Part shown: in pieces, positions 8,158-16,216 of the stretch
Position numbering within the stretch: position 1 is the first letter of the stretch
Layout: each line of letters begins with the position of its first letter
Source: Flavobacterium psychrophilum
GTDB lineage: Bacteria; Bacteroidota; Bacteroidia; Flavobacteriales; Flavobacteriaceae
Direction: 5' to 3'
Length of the DNA stretch: 49,791 nucleotides
Assembly: GCA_945879625.1 (NCBI GenBank)
Contig: CAMCVA010000015.1
Coordinates: 1-49,791, forward strand
The notes under the pieces: generated by a model
Seen by the model: the letters and a program-made list of their open reading frames with translations, nothing else
Told to the model about the DNA's origin: nothing
Database searches by the model: none
Program-made: the position numbers and the translations under genes

Positions 8158-9075
8158 ATGTTAAGCAAAAAACACAAATTGCTTATCAAAAAAAGCATCA
8201 GTTTGTTTTCGGTGGTGCGCGGCTACAACATTCCTGTTTTGGTCTTGGCTCAATATTTATCGGCTATTTTTATCTTAGCTCCCGAAAAAGCACCGCTTAC
8301 TGTAGTGCTCGATTTTCAGTTATTTGTACTCATTTTGGCTTCGAGCCTCACCGTAGCTTCGGGCTACATCATCAATAATTTTTACGACAGTAAAAAAGAC
8401 CTCATTAACCGGCCCACCAAATCCTATATTGATCGTTTGGTGAGCCAGCAAACCAAATTGCAAGTGTACTTTGGCTTGAATTTTTTGGTAGCACTCCTTG
8501 CTTTTTTTGTGTCCTATCGGGCGGTTTTATATTTTTCGGTTTACATTTTTGGCATTTGGTTTTATTCGCATAAAATAAAACGCTACGCCATTTTGGGGAA
8601 TGTCATGGCGGCCTTGTTGGCAGTTTTGCCTTTTTTTGCCGTGTTTTTGTATTACAAGAATTTCTATGAAGTAATTATTTTTCACGCCTTGTTTTTGTAC
8701 ATCCTGTTGTTGGTGCGCGAATTGGTGAAAGACTTAGAAAACATCAAAGGCGACTTGGCCAATGATTACCACACCATTGCCATTACCTATGGCGCCCAAA
8801 CTTCCAAAGCCGCAATTACCGGTTTGCTTTTACTCACAACCTTTCCGGTGTATTTTCTAATTTCGGTCTATGATGTGGGCTATATGGACGCCTATTTTTA
8901 CTTTGGGTTCATGGTTATGTTGTTTTTTTTGCAAAAACTGTGGACTGCCCAAACCAAGCGCGACTTCTTGTTGTTGCATAACCTCCTTAAATTCCTCATC
9001 GTAGCCGGTGTGTTTTGCATCGTGCTTATTAAACCGGAGTTGTTGGAGAAAGGGATGGAGTTGTTGGGTAGATAG
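8158..9075 (+). CDS. UbiA-family prenyltransferase
   Basis: A 305-residue, very hydrophobic membrane protein with seven to nine predicted membrane segments. The two Asp-rich motifs of the UbiA superfamily are present: NNFYDSKKDLINRP near residue 72, which binds Mg2+ and the prenyl diphosphate, and DLENIKGDLANDYHT near residue 193. It should transfer a prenyl chain to an acceptor in the inner membrane. Database entries for close flavobacterial relatives are often named geranylgeranylglycerol-phosphate geranylgeranyltransferase; I cannot confirm that acceptor from sequence. Its position 10 bases behind a mevalonate-pathway kinase fits a user of isoprenoid diphosphates. A 317-base spacer follows. 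Confidence 0.85.
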   Translation: MLSKKHKLLIKKSISLFSVVRGYNIPVLVLAQYLSAIFILAPEKAPLTVVLDFQLFVLILASSLTVASGYIINNFYDSKKDLINRPTKSYIDRLVSQQTKLQVYFGLNFLVALLAFFVSYRAVLYFSVYIFGIWFYSHKIKRYAILGNVMAALLAVLPFFAVFLYYKNFYEVIIFHALFLYILLLVRELVKDLENIKGDLANDYHTIAITYGAQTSKAAITGLLLLTTFPVYFLISVYDVGYMDAYFYFGFMVMLFFLQKLWTAQTKRDFLLLHNLLKFLIVAGVFCIVLIKPELLEKGMELLGR

Positions 9076-9392
9076 TTTCAGGTTTCAAGTTTTAAGTTTC
9101 AAGTTTGTTCCATTTTGCAAGTTCGATCAATCACTATTATCCGAATAAAAATATGTATCCACAAATTCATTCGTGCATTCGTGGCAAAAAAAGGAGAGAC
9201 TCAACTCGGTACATGCTATAACTTAAAGACCAAACGGGGGCTACTAAACTGAATTTTTAAATTATTAAATCTTTCAATCTTTCAATTTTCTAGTAAGATA
9301 ATCGACAACTCACAACCGAAAACCGACAACTAAATAACCAAAAAAGAAAACCCTATCTTTGCCGTCAAATTACCTAAATACGCCCAGTACCA
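9076..9392. other. Spacer with iterated short words and the rluB promoter
   Basis: No gene is visible. Positions 9074-9105 iterate TTTCAAGTTT-like words. Positions 9253-9290 iterate TTTCAATC and AAATTATT-like words. Positions 9303-9332 iterate CGACAACT and CAACCGAAAACC, the same vocabulary as at 1311-1364. The promoter element TATCTTTG at 9354-9361 matches TAnnTTTG exactly and lies about 32 bases ahead of the rluB start; no -33 TTTG is seen. I find no terminator hairpin for the UbiA-type gene. Confidence 0.5.
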
Positions 9393-10304
9393 ATGAATAA
9401 AAAGGACGGCCCATCAAAACGCAGCACTTCCCGCACCGGAAGCGCTAGACCAGGTTCAAGTAAACCAAAACCTGCGATGGCCAAAAGAGCCCAAGGGCCA
9501 AAAAAACCTAAGCCAAGTGTTGCCTCTGCTTCTACAGCCTCAGCCGCCAAGCCTGAACGCAAACCCAATCAGGCACCCAAACGCGCCAAAAGTCCAGACG
9601 AAATGCGATTGAATAAATACATCTCAAACTCGGGTGTTTGCTCGCGTCGAGATGCCGATATTTATATTCAATCGGGGAATGTAAAAGTGAATGGTGTTCC
9701 GGTAACCGAAATGGGATTCCTAGTAAAACTAGGCGATGTTGTCAATTTTGACGGGGTGGAACTCACGCCCGAACGCAAAGAATATATCTTATTAAACAAA
9801 CCGAAAAACTTTACCACCGCCCTTGACGAAGCACAAGAAAACCGCAATGTGTTGGAATTATTGCGTGGCGCCACTACTTCCAAAATTGCTGCGGTAGGCC
9901 GAATGGACAAAAACACCACCGGTTTGTTGTTGTTTACCAACGACACCGATATGATTCGCAAGTTTGGTTTGCCCAACCAAAAATCGCCAAAAATCTATCA
10001 AGTATCCTTAGACAAAAATTTGAAATTCGAAGATTTAGAAAGCATTTCGTCTGGCGTTACCCTCGATGGTCATCGCTTGTATATCGAAGAAATTAGCTAC
10101 ATCGAAAAGGAGCCGAAGACGGAAATTGGTCTTAAGTTGCGCACAGCCAATGTTAAAGTAGTGCGCGCTATTTTTGAAAACTTCGATTATAACGTACTTA
10201 AAATTGATCGGGTTGCCTTTGCCGGGCTCACTAAAAAGAATTTGCCTCGAGGCAATTGGCGTTTTTTGACCGAACAAGAAATCATCAACCTGAAAAATAT
10301 GTAA
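9393..10304 (+). CDS. rluB: 23S rRNA pseudouridine synthase, RsuA/RluB family
   Basis: Pseudouridine synthase of 303 residues acting on ribosomal RNA. Residues 1-68 form a basic, low-complexity tail rich in Lys, Pro, Ala and Ser, common in flavobacterial members and probably unstructured. An S4 RNA-binding domain follows (MRLNKYISNSGVCSRRDAD, about 70-115). The catalytic domain contains AVGRMDKNTTGLLLFTND near 170, with the catalytic aspartate in GRMD. RluB makes pseudouridine 2605 in E. coli 23S rRNA; RluE, RluF and RsuA are relatives, so the exact site here is inferred. It has its own promoter (TATCTTTG at 9354-9361) and is followed by a terminator at 10309-10337. Confidence 0.88.
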   Translation: MNKKDGPSKRSTSRTGSARPGSSKPKPAMAKRAQGPKKPKPSVASASTASAAKPERKPNQAPKRAKSPDEMRLNKYISNSGVCSRRDADIYIQSGNVKVNGVPVTEMGFLVKLGDVVNFDGVELTPERKEYILLNKPKNFTTALDEAQENRNVLELLRGATTSKIAAVGRMDKNTTGLLLFTNDTDMIRKFGLPNQKSPKIYQVSLDKNLKFEDLESISSGVTLDGHRLYIEEISYIEKEPKTEIGLKLRTANVKVVRAIFENFDYNVLKIDRVAFAGLTKKNLPRGNWRFLTEQEIINLKNM

Positions 10305-10308
10305 TTCT

Positions 10309-10337
10309 AATTCCTGCTGAAAAGTGGGAATTTTTTG
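10309..10337 (+). terminator. Terminator after rluB
   Basis: AATTCC (10309-10314) pairs with GGAATT (10327-10332), leaving a 12-base loop, and the right arm continues into a T run ending at 10336. It starts just after the rluB stop codon and overlaps the leader of the next gene. The long loop makes it a modest terminator. Confidence 0.55.
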
Positions 10338-10346
10338 CTTACGCCT

Positions 10347-10706
10347 ATGACTACTCCCGAACAAATCGCCTTCAACTGGCTGGCGGCTTTTAATGCCAAA
10401 CAATTAGAAAATTTATTGGCTTTGTATGACGAAGATGCCGAACATTTTAGTCCCAAATTGGCCCAGCGTCGCCCCGAAACCAAAGGACTCATAAACGGGA
10501 AAGCAGCCTTACGTGCCTGGTGGGCCGATGCCTTTGATCGTTTGCCTAGTTTGCATTATAAGGTCTTAACCATCACAGCCAACGAAAATCGCGTGTTCAT
10601 GGAATACCTGCGTCAAGTAGACGGAGAGCCCGAGATGAAAGTGGCGGAGGTTTTAGAAATAAGAAATCAAAAAATTGTATTTTCGCGGGTATACCACGGA
10701 TCATAA
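10347..10706 (+). CDS. NTF2/SnoaL-like protein
   Basis: A 119-residue protein starting MTTPEQIAFNWLAAFNAKQL. The order of an N-terminal helix with FNAKQLENLLALYDEDAEH, the central KAALRAWWADAFDRLPSLHY and the C-terminal strands EVLEIRNQKIVFSRVYHG is characteristic of the NTF2-like cone fold (SnoaL-like group). Such proteins bind small molecules or catalyse isomerase- or hydrolase-type reactions; no function can be assigned here. A TTG four codons upstream is in frame but sits within the rluB terminator. It lies 8 bases before a damaged DUF885 gene. Confidence 0.8.
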   Translation: MTTPEQIAFNWLAAFNAKQLENLLALYDEDAEHFSPKLAQRRPETKGLINGKAALRAWWADAFDRLPSLHYKVLTITANENRVFMEYLRQVDGEPEMKVAEVLEIRNQKIVFSRVYHGS

Positions 10707-10714
10707 TTACCACT

Positions 10715-11069
10715 ATGAAATTACTAAAACACACCGTTTTTCGCTTTTTGTTGCACTTGCTTTAGCCGCCTGTAACTCTAAATCTCCAGTAGAATTTTCG
10801 GTGTTTACCCAACAGTACTTTGACGATAAGAAAGCGCTTTTCCCCTTGGAAGCCACCCAATATGGTCAAAACCAATACAACAACCAATTGCTTTTTGAAA
10901 TGACCGACAGCTACCGCAAAAAGCTGGGCGAATTTTATGCGAACTACGAAAAACACACGGGAAGCAATTTGACATCAAAAAATTTCACGGGAAAGTATTG
11001 GAATCAGGTGTGATGCCTTTGGCCTTGCTAGAAAGTAAAATGAATGCCTGGATTGACTCGGTAAAATAA
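10715..11069 (+). pseudogene. DUF885 lipoprotein pseudogene, internal deletion and frameshifts
   Basis: These pieces look like the two ends of one DUF885-family gene. The ATG at 10715 reads MKLLKHTVF and stops within 17 codons. The neighbouring frame reads THRFSLFVALALAACNSKSP, a good lipoprotein signal with the lipobox cysteine, then FPLEATQYGQNQYNNQLL, typical of the DUF885 N-terminus. One missing base just after ATGAAA would explain this. At about 10965 the frame breaks again. A third frame reads KQFDIKKFHGKVLESGVMPL and ends ESKMNAWIDSVK at the stop 11067-11069, which matches the C-terminal end of the family. Family members are about 550-600 residues, so roughly 450-500 codons are missing. 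The rest is non-coding debris. Sequencing error could explain the first shift but not the deletion. Confidence 0.75.
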
Positions 11070-11071
11070 AC

Positions 11072-12244
11072 TTACAGCTTAACTACTAAAGAGGTAATGA
11101 AACAATATGTGGAATTTTTAGTCCCAAAGAGTGCTGTATTCGATTCGAAATTCTTGATTTCCATTCGCCACAACCAATTTTCACCCATCTGGTAATCAAG
11201 GTTGGATGATACTCCCAAAATTTGACTACCCGTATTTGATGCGGTAGGGATAATGAGTTGGTTTTTGTCGCTGTAAAATTCGGTTCGAAAAGCGGTTTTG
11301 AGTTTGCTGTTTATTTTTATTCGAGCAATTCCTACAGGAGAATACCAAATACCCGATTTTGAATTTGAAATTTTATCGTTCCCAATATCGAATCCAAAAG
11401 TGAATCCCACTTTTTCTGTGTATTCATAAATGGTATATAAATTGTGAAAATGGCGCAACGACTGTTGATTTTCGATAAAATTATAGCCAATAAAATTGCT
11501 GTAATTGAATTGCAAATTGGTTTTGGGCTTGTAATTGAATTGAAAACCATAGCTCGGATTTTTAAATTCTTTTACAAAATTTATACGTTGCCAGCCGTTT
11601 AAAACTAAAGCCGCCACATTCCATTTCTCGGATGGATTGGTGTAACTCAATTTAATACCTGTTTCAAAATAGGGGGAATTTTCAGCCAAAATGCTGCGCG
11701 TCAAGGTCCAACAATCGGCACTGATGGCGCTTTCGAATCCAATATGCGAGGGCATAACACCCGCATCAAGCCAAAGGTTCTTTTTGTTAGATAATTTTAC
11801 TCCCACGTTTGCTTCTAGAATGGGTTTCGCCCAGTTTGGTTCGGCCGATAAATTGTATCTACTGTAATCGCCAGCCATCAAAGCCACATTGCTACGAAAT
11901 CGCTTTGTTTGGTAATTGACTTTCACAAATGCTAGATTAATGCTAGCTTCTTGACCTTTTTTGTGGTTGTAAATATATTCGGGAAGTGTTTTAGCTGCAG
12001 AAAAGGAAGTGGCATTTGCGTAATAGGCTTCGGCATAAGCATTAAACGTAAATCGAGAGTTTTTTTGAATTTGCGCCAGGGCAAGATTTGTGCCGATAAA
12101 AAACAGGAATAAAACGCTTATTTTTACTAAAGTGAAAGGAAATAATGAGCTTATTTGCACTACTTTTTCTTGATATTGAACCCAAGATTTGTTCAAAAAT
12201 CTAGCGGAGGCTAAAACAGTGTTTACAGCTGTAGTGTTTCTCAC
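11072..12244 (-). CDS. Outer-membrane beta-barrel protein, porin-like
   Basis: A protein of up to 390 residues. A hydrophobic stretch SVLFLFFIGTNLALAQ at about 43-58 is an export signal, so residues 1-40 may not be translated; the true start is probably a non-ATG codon inside the first 40 codons. The mature part alternates polar and aromatic residues with many short strands, e.g. RFTFNAYAEAYYANATSF, KRFRSNVALMAGDYSRY and LQFNYSNFIGYNF, and ends in a hydrophobic strand, as in outer-membrane barrels. The pattern resembles the putative OmpL-like porin-2 family of Bacteroidota. A role in solute passage is inferred only. It ends 3 bases after the DUF885 pseudogene on the opposite strand and lies 17 bases after the type IX secreted protein, with which it may be co-transcribed. 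Confidence 0.75.
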   Translation of the reverse strand: MRNTTAVNTVLASARFLNKSWVQYQEKVVQISSLFPFTLVKISVLFLFFIGTNLALAQIQKNSRFTFNAYAEAYYANATSFSAAKTLPEYIYNHKKGQEASINLAFVKVNYQTKRFRSNVALMAGDYSRYNLSAEPNWAKPILEANVGVKLSNKKNLWLDAGVMPSHIGFESAISADCWTLTRSILAENSPYFETGIKLSYTNPSEKWNVAALVLNGWQRINFVKEFKNPSYGFQFNYKPKTNLQFNYSNFIGYNFIENQQSLRHFHNLYTIYEYTEKVGFTFGFDIGNDKISNSKSGIWYSPVGIARIKINSKLKTAFRTEFYSDKNQLIIPTASNTGSQILGVSSNLDYQMGENWLWRMEIKNFESNTALFGTKNSTYCFITSLVVKL

Positions 12245-12261
12245 ATCTATACGTTTGTAAT

Positions 12262-14058
12262 TTATTCAACAATTATTTTTTGAACAACTTGCTGATTATC
12301 TATCGTTTTCACCTCTACAATATACAGGCCATCGGCAAAGCCACTTGTAGAAAACGAGTAGCTGCTTGTATTGCCTACGGGCGATTGATAGACCAATTGT
12401 TTGCCGCTTAGGTCATAGATCGCGATCGATTGTATTGCTTCGGCAGTTGGATTGGCTACTTCTACCGTTTGCGAACTGGACTGCTGTGTGATTCGGATAT
12501 TCGAATTTACAGCTACTGGGTTGTTGCTTAAGGTAGTGGTGAATGTAATCTGAAACCGATTGTTATACACTCCTTCCCCCAAAACTAGGGTAAAGGGATT
12601 GTTTTTAATGTTGTGATAACTGCCATCGGCGCCGTCATACAGGTATATTGGCTGAGTGGCTTCAACGTTTTCTATCAAACTTGCCTCAAAAGTGAAGCTG
12701 CTTGAGTTGCCAGCTTTTATACCGATTGGAATTCGTTTACTAACCTCAAAATCGGTGCCTTGAATGACGTATTTATTTTCGTCCAACACAAAATAAACGT
12801 CGTTTGGCAGGCTCTCTTCTGAAGGTGATAGCGCATCAATCCCGCGATCAACTCCGTCAGTAGCCGTGGGCAAGAAAACCAAGGCGAGCTGTTTGGTGAA
12901 TTGGTTGTTCATTGTTGCATTTAGCCGAATCACCGCAAATGGATCTCCGGCAGCCTTTTCGATTTCATCCTGATTGGCCGCACCAGTACCTCTTTCAAAT
13001 TGGGAATATACGTCCGCTTCTTTGTAATAGCTGCGGTGCACGTTTTTTAGAGAGACAGCTACCGGAGTTCCCGTTGCTTTTCCTTTGATCATAAATCCTT
13101 GCCCGATTGGCGCATACTTGCGTTGAATGGCTAGTCCCGAGGAGGCACCAACTACATTGAGCGTGCCGTCATTGTTGTAGGTGTTAAACGTTGCTGGCAC
13201 ATAGACGCCATAGGTGGTAAGTCCGGTTCCAATGGGTGAATAGGTGCCATAACCTCCTTGGTAGTTACTTAACACATGAGAATTGACCGTTTTATCTTGC
13301 TCCCAATAATAGGCAATTCCGGTGCAATCGGTGTTGCTGGGATCAAGTAAAAAGGCATTTACGTGCAAAGCTGAGGGATAGGGGTTTCCGGTTAAGGTGA
13401 GTTTATCGGCGGCCACACTCACAGTGATTGTTCCGTCATTGGGTTTGCCCCGAAAGTCGTAGCGTTGTGACCCTCCGGGATTGTTGGCTGTGGCTTCGCC
13501 CACAGTGACAGGATCAGCACCTGCAGTACCCTTCATGGTAAAGCCTTGTCCGGCTGCAATTGTTGATGCCGCCGCAGTTTGCACCCATTCGGAGTAATTT
13601 ACACCCGACAAAAACTTCCAAATCCAGTAGCTGGCAATAGACAAACTGGCTGCACTGGCCGTTCCATCATAGCCGGTTACCATCATAGCCGGATTGCTTG
13701 CAGTGGCAGAAGTGGGCACATGAAATTGGGTGATGCCAAAATTTTCGTTCCCCACTGTTGCCGAAGCATTTCCCACGGGCGAACACCAATAATTGTAATC
13801 AAAATTGTCGGAGGTGCCTTCCTGAAAAACGGAGAGTTTTCCCAATCCTTTATTGGTAGAAGTTCCAGTTGTGCCTTGAATCAGTTGTGCTTCGTTTCGT
13901 AAATACAAAAAACCATTGTTTTGAATATCAATATCTTGGGTTACATAAACCAGTTCGTTTTTTACAAACAGAGAACCAGTACTGCCCACATACAGCTGGG
14001 ATTGCACCAAATTTGTACTGCAGCAAACCGCAAAAAGTAAGACAAATAATTTATTCAT
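12262..14058 (-). CDS. Type IX secretion substrate, type A sorting domain
   Basis: A 598-residue exported protein. MNKLFVLLFAVCCSTNLVQS is the Sec signal peptide. The body is a beta-rich extracellular region with the segment YNYWCSPVGN near residue 90 seen in many flavobacterial surface proteins; no catalytic motif was found. The last 80 residues form a type A T9SS C-terminal domain: IAIYDLSGKQLVYQSPVGN, then FADGLYIVEVKT and the terminal QQVVQKIIVE. Proteins with this tail cross the outer membrane through the T9SS and are released or attached by lipopolysaccharide. It is the first gene of a minus-strand pair with the porin-like gene and is divergent from the OMP remnant and tail-fibre gene. 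Substrate and function are unknown. Confidence 0.88.
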   Translation of the reverse strand: MNKLFVLLFAVCCSTNLVQSQLYVGSTGSLFVKNELVYVTQDIDIQNNGFLYLRNEAQLIQGTTGTSTNKGLGKLSVFQEGTSDNFDYNYWCSPVGNASATVGNENFGITQFHVPTSATASNPAMMVTGYDGTASAASLSIASYWIWKFLSGVNYSEWVQTAAASTIAAGQGFTMKGTAGADPVTVGEATANNPGGSQRYDFRGKPNDGTITVSVAADKLTLTGNPYPSALHVNAFLLDPSNTDCTGIAYYWEQDKTVNSHVLSNYQGGYGTYSPIGTGLTTYGVYVPATFNTYNNDGTLNVVGASSGLAIQRKYAPIGQGFMIKGKATGTPVAVSLKNVHRSYYKEADVYSQFERGTGAANQDEIEKAAGDPFAVIRLNATMNNQFTKQLALVFLPTATDGVDRGIDALSPSEESLPNDVYFVLDENKYVIQGTDFEVSKRIPIGIKAGNSSSFTFEASLIENVEATQPIYLYDGADGSYHNIKNNPFTLVLGEGVYNNRFQITFTTTLSNNPVAVNSNIRITQQSSSQTVEVANPTAEAIQSIAIYDLSGKQLVYQSPVGNTSSYSFSTSGFADGLYIVEVKTIDNQQVVQKIIVE

Positions 14059-14114
14059 GATAGGCTTTGGTTAAAACAGCACTTTGTGAACCGCTTTTGA
14101 AAAGAAAAATTAGA

Positions 14115-14296
14115 ACGAAAGGAAAGGTTTGGGGTTTATAAATGGATATTTTAGTAAAGAAATGCCGCTGCAATCATTTGTTTTCAGCAGAAGAAACTCT
14201 GAGTTTTATTTCAAATATCACGATTTATCTGATAGCAGACAAGTTAATTTTGAAGGCTATTTTCCTCTTGGCGTAAAATGGACTGTGATGCATTAA
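14115..14296 (+). pseudogene. Remnant of an outer-membrane protein C-terminus
   Basis: A short open stretch with no plausible start reads KGLGFINGYFSKEMPLQS, then SEFYFKYHDLSDSRQVNFEG and finally YFPLGVKWTVMH before a TAA at 14294-14296. The alternating aromatic and polar pattern and the terminal aromatic strand look like the last strands of a flavobacterial outer-membrane barrel protein. An in-frame stop at 14112-14114 blocks extension upstream. I infer that it is the leftover 3' end of a deleted gene; the family is not identified, and a small gene starting at ATG 14163 (44 codons) is an alternative. Confidence 0.4.
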
Positions 14297-14571
14297 CACA
14301 TTAAGTAAAATTTAATCTTTATTGGGAAGAGAGTTTTTGTTTTTATCGCTACTCCCAACACACGCTCTACTTGATTTTTCTGGGGGATTACCCTTTTTTT
14401 TCAGGGAATGAAATCTGTAATAAAATAATCATGCTACTGCTTAGGACAACGATTTGCGTGGATATCTTTTTTTTGACTTGTATAGTTATTATATACGTGT
14501 TAGAGATTTATTTAGGGAACTTCTGCGGTAAATTTAAAATTTATTTCAAACTAAAAAGTAAATCAAGCAGT
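14297..14571. other. Leader region of the tail-fibre-domain gene
   Basis: AT-rich spacer with several T-runs (14335-14345, 14392-14403, 14468-14475). No TAnnTTTG promoter with good spacing stands out. The frame of the tail-fibre gene stays open back to 14371, but the extra 67 residues look like translated spacer, so they are not taken as coding. Confidence 0.4.
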
Positions 14572-15840
14572 ATGAAAGCACTTTATTATACGGTTATTTT
14601 TTTAGGCCTTTCTGCCCCGGCAGTTGCCCAAGTGGGTATAGGCACATCCACTCCCCAAGGTGCATTAGATATAGTATCACCTGTAGGAGCGCCCAATGGT
14701 CTTTTGATACCGAGAGTGCCCTTAACTATTGGTCCAACCAATGCCTTACCGTTGGTAGGACCTACCACTTCAGAAATGATTTACAACACAAGCACCGTGG
14801 GTGGTGCCACGCCAGGTTTTTATTTTTGGAGCGGAACCAGCTGGGTGCGTTTTGTAACCGGCGCTTCAACTGGTTGGTTAACTACAGGCAATTCAGGATT
14901 AATCGCGGGAACCAATTTTCTTGGCACAACCGATGCGGTGGATGTCTCGTTTAAAAGAGCAAATGTATTATCCGGCTATATTGGCGCTACCAGTACCGCT
15001 TTTGGAGTGGGTGCTTTGTCTAGCGGAGCAGCCACAACCAGTACTGCCTTTGGAAACAACGCCTTGTCGGTGAGTACCGGTTCCAACAATGTGGCCTTTG
15101 GTCAAAATGCGTTGCGCGACTGTGCAGGATCAGCTATCTATAATACAGCAGTGGGAACTAATGCGCTAAAAGGAATTAACAATGCTGCTTCCCAGTACAA
15201 TACGGCTCTTGGCGGAGAGGCCATGGGGCTTACCACAGGCGACGTGAGCAATTGTACGGCAGTTGGGTATCAGGCGCTCAATTCGATCAGTGGAGCAGGA
15301 GCAGCCCGAGGATTAAACAATACGGCCTTGGGATACCAAGCGGGGAGCACCATAACTACCGGCGAAAACAACATTGCAATTGGTTATCAGGCACAGGTTC
15401 CCGGGATTACAACCAACAACCAAATTCAGATTGGGAATAGCGCCATCAGTTTGGCCCGATGTCAAGTAGCTTGGACCTTGAGTTCAGATCAGCGATTTAA
15501 AAACAACATCAAAGACTCCGAGTTAGGGCTGCAATTCCTGCAATCACTTCGTCCGGTTTCCTACTTGCGCTCGAATGATGCGCCGGCCAAAACGGAGTAC
15601 GGCTTTATCGCACAGGAGATTGAGGCCGCCTTTTCTAAAGCGGGCTATCCAAATAATGGTGTAATCTCAAAAGACGATTCGGGACTCATGGGCGTGCGAT
15701 ACAACGATTTCATCTCGATATCGGTAAAGGCAATTCAAGAACAACAACAGCAGATAGAAGCCCTTCAACAAGCTAATACCGAATTGCAAAAAACGAATGC
15801 AGCCATTTTGGAACGCTTAGCCAAATTGGAACGCAAGTAG
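14572..15840 (+). CDS. Secreted fibre-like protein with S74 intramolecular chaperone domain
   Basis: A 422-residue protein from ATG 14572: MKALYYTVIFLGLSAPAVAQ is a clear signal peptide. Next comes VGIGTSTPQGALDIVSP, a segment common to flavobacterial tail-fibre-domain proteins, then repeats of the trimeric YadA-head type (NTAVGTNALKG, YNTALGGEAMG, NCTAVGYQALNS, NNTALGYQAGS, NNIAIGYQAQ; about residues 150-290). The C-terminal part SSDQRFKNNIKDSELGLQFL starts the Peptidase_S74 chaperone domain of phage tail spikes, with the Ser-Asp pair used for self-cleavage. It ends in a coiled coil rich in Gln and Leu (about 385-420). I expect a trimeric surface fibre, possibly self-trimmed. It has no T9SS tail. 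An ATG-less upstream extension to 14371 is rejected because the signal peptide begins at MKALYY. Confidence 0.85.
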   Translation: MKALYYTVIFLGLSAPAVAQVGIGTSTPQGALDIVSPVGAPNGLLIPRVPLTIGPTNALPLVGPTTSEMIYNTSTVGGATPGFYFWSGTSWVRFVTGASTGWLTTGNSGLIAGTNFLGTTDAVDVSFKRANVLSGYIGATSTAFGVGALSSGAATTSTAFGNNALSVSTGSNNVAFGQNALRDCAGSAIYNTAVGTNALKGINNAASQYNTALGGEAMGLTTGDVSNCTAVGYQALNSISGAGAARGLNNTALGYQAGSTITTGENNIAIGYQAQVPGITTNNQIQIGNSAISLARCQVAWTLSSDQRFKNNIKDSELGLQFLQSLRPVSYLRSNDAPAKTEYGFIAQEIEAAFSKAGYPNNGVISKDDSGLMGVRYNDFISISVKAIQEQQQQIEALQQANTELQKTNAAILERLAKLERK

Positions 15841-16216
15841 ACTTCTTTTTTATTTCTAGAAATAAACTTGGATTTTCAATATTTCCAAAAAGCGCATCTA
15901 ATTTTTTTATTAGATGTGCTTTTTTGGTTAAATAAACATGATTTCTCAACTCTTTCGTAAAGTTATTTACTCAAAACGACAAGGCAATAACTCAACATTA
16001 GTACAACAACTTAGCATTAGCAGGTTTTGTTAGCGCACAAAAACTAGTAAATTCTCCTTTATTTTAAACTATATCGTTTGCGAGGCCGTTAATTCTGACG
16101 GGAGAAATTCCCTTCAATTTTTTGTATAGTTTATATATAGCCGGGATGAAATTATTAAACTTATCGGTAGCATATATTTGAGAATCGATATGTAACCAAT
16201 TAAAAACCAAACTATG
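15841..16216. other. Spacer with terminator and promoter of the giant repeat gene
   Basis: The spacer holds the terminator at 15886-15925, a short GGGA/TCCC hairpin near 16099-16110 and the promoter element TATATTTG at 16173-16180, an exact TAnnTTTG match 36 bases before the preferred start of the next gene. No -33 TTTG is found at the expected distance. No reading frame is convincing. Confidence 0.5.
15886..15925 (+). terminator. Terminator after the tail-fibre gene
   Basis: A long stem AAAAGCGCATCTAAT pairs with ATTAGATGTGCTTTT across a T-rich loop, with one G-T wobble, followed by T residues. The flanking A and T runs suggest that it could act in both directions. Confidence 0.85.

Noticed and set aside
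13579..13902. A 107-codon plus-strand frame opposite the type IX protein
   Set aside because: It overlaps the coding sequence of a clear T9SS substrate and shows no domain or signal.
14371..14571. A 67-residue N-terminal extension of the tail-fibre-domain protein
   Set aside because: The signal peptide starts at MKALYY (14572); the extra part looks like translated AT-rich spacer and would place a hydrophobic signal in the interior.
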